A DNA stretch of 6,298 nucleotides, taken from positions 1-6,298 of the forward strand of contig JAJZAL010000283.1 in assembly GCA_021799405.1 (NCBI GenBank). The letters run 5' to 3'. A program made the translations under genes and the position numbers. Below, in pieces: positions 5,410-6,298 of the stretch. Under the pieces are notes generated by a model that made no database searches, was not told the origin of the DNA, and saw only the letters and a list, made by a program, of their open reading frames with translations. Every line of letters begins with the position of its first letter. Positions within the stretch are counted from its first letter, which is position 1. This DNA comes from Acidobacteriota bacterium (GTDB taxonomy: Bacteria > Acidobacteriota > Terriglobia > Terriglobales > Acidobacteriaceae).

Positions 5410-6298
5410 CAACGATCAATACAATCGAAGAGCTTGCAAACCGGGAATACAAGTGGGGATTCATTACGCAGGTCGAGGAAGACCGAATTCCCAGAGGGTT
5501 GAGCGAGGACACCATCCGTCTCATCTCAGAGAAAAAGAACGAGCCTGACTTCATGCTGCAGTGGCGCCTCAAGGCATATCGCCACTGGGCCTCGCTGGAG
5601 CGTGCGCAAGCCGAGCCAAAGTGGGCAAATGTTAAGTATCCTGCAATTAACTATCAGGATATCGTCTATTATTCTGCTCCGAAGAAGCGGCCGAGCCGCA
5701 AGAGCCTCGATGAAGTGGACCCGGAAGTTCTGAAGGCATACAACAAGCTGGGGATTTCGCTGGAGGAGCAAAAGCGGCTGGTTGGAGTGGCCGTAGATGC
5801 GGTCTTCGACAGCGTTTCAGTCGCAACAACGTTCAAGGAGAAGCTGGCCGAGAACGGTGTGATCTTTTGTTCATTTTCCGAGGCGGTACAGAAGCATCCC
5901 GAGCTGGTGCAGAAGTATCTCGGTTCGGTCGTACCGTATACCGACAACTTCTTTGCAGCGCTTAACTCGGCGGTCTTTAGCGATGGCTCTTTTGTCTACG
6001 TGCCGAAGGGGGTTCGCTGCCCCATGGAGCTTTCCACTTACTTCCGCATCAATGCGGCGGATACGGGTCAGTTTGAGCGCACGTTGATTGTGGCAGAGGA
6101 GGGCGCCTACGTAAGTTATCTCGAAGGCTGCACGGCTCCCATGCGCGACGAGAACCAACTCCATGCCGCGGTGGTCGAGCTGGTTGCGCTTGATAATGCC
6201 CAGATCAAGTACTCCACGGTCCAGAACTGGTATCCGGGAGACAAGGAAGGGCGCGGCGGCATTTATAACTTTGTTACCAAGCGTGGTAAGTGTCAGGG
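5406..6298 (+). CDS. sufB: Fe-S cluster assembly scaffold protein SufB (5' part, runs off the window)
   Basis: The first 297 codons of SufB; the family is usually about 470-490 residues, so roughly the last 40% lies beyond the right edge. SufB joins SufC and SufD to form the SUF scaffold, where sulfur and iron are built into clusters in the cytoplasm. Diagnostic stretches are [21 protein letters not shown] (about 41-61), [19 protein letters not shown] (about 89-107), [20 protein letters not shown] (about 196-215), [20 protein letters not shown] (238-257) and [21 protein letters not shown] (about 274-294). Cys242 in EGCTAP is in the position of a conserved SufB cysteine. The frame is open throughout with no sign of damage. 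The ATG at 5406 overlaps the stop of the Rrf2 gene by four bases; AGGGG (5395-5399 region) seven bases upstream is a modest ribosome binding site. sufC, sufD and sufS are likely to follow but are outside this window. Confidence 0.97.
   Translation, partial: MTTINTIEELANREYKWGFITQVEEDRIPRGLSEDTIRLISEKKNEPDFMLQWRLKAYRHWASLERAQAEPKWANVKYPAINYQDIVYYSAPKKRPSRKSLDEVDPEVLKAYNKLGISLEEQKRLVGVAVDAVFDSVSVATTFKEKLAENGVIFCSFSEAVQKHPELVQKYLGSVVPYTDNFFAALNSAVFSDGSFVYVPKGVRCPMELSTYFRINAADTGQFERTLIVAEEGAYVSYLEGCTAPMRDENQLHAAVVELVALDNAQIKYSTVQNWYPGDKEGRGGIYNFVTKRGKCQ

Noticed and set aside
1..6298. CRISPR arrays, tRNA or rRNA genes, intact insertion sequences
   Set aside because: No regularly spaced repeats, cloverleaf-like sequence, rRNA stretches or transposase motifs were seen.

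Overview
The window is a 6.3 kb piece of a bacterial chromosome of moderately high GC with ordinary Shine-Dalgarno signals. The mix of a secreted, DUF6259-like glycosidase, a ScdA-type Ric protein and an Rrf2-sufB operon would fit an acidobacterium (Terriglobia-like). That assignment is an inference from protein flavour, not a demonstrated one.

Layout: (1) 1-495 holds no gene I can defend; its last part is the leader of the next gene. (2) 496-2724 (+) encodes a secreted protein of 742 residues that looks like a TIM-barrel glycoside hydrolase of the clan GH-D / DUF6259 type. (3) 2725-3249 is a 525-base gap with two back-to-back hairpins just after the glycosidase and a possible degraded small gene, perhaps with a damaged Tat-like start, at about 2928-3213. 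(4) 3250-3969 (+) encodes a di-iron iron-sulfur cluster repair protein (Ric/ScdA/YtfE family) with all expected ligands. (5) 4164-4781 (-) encodes a small class I SAM-dependent methyltransferase, convergent with ric. (6) 4930-5409 (+) encodes an Rrf2-family, [Fe-S]-type repressor of the SUF system, overlapping by ATGA with (7) sufB from 5406, which runs off the right edge after 297 codons.

The right half is therefore an iron-sulfur cluster homeostasis locus: Ric is expected to repair clusters damaged by nitric oxide or oxidants, the Rrf2 regulator probably senses cluster status, and SufB is the scaffold of the SUF assembly machine. The glycosidase on the left looks functionally unrelated.

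The most notable sequence signal is a perfect 8+6+8 inverted repeat (4892-4913). It overlaps a -10-like TATACT and touches the ribosome binding site of the Rrf2 gene; it is a strong candidate for an autoregulatory operator. I found no CRISPR array, tRNA, rRNA or intact insertion sequence, and no convincing wholly new system.
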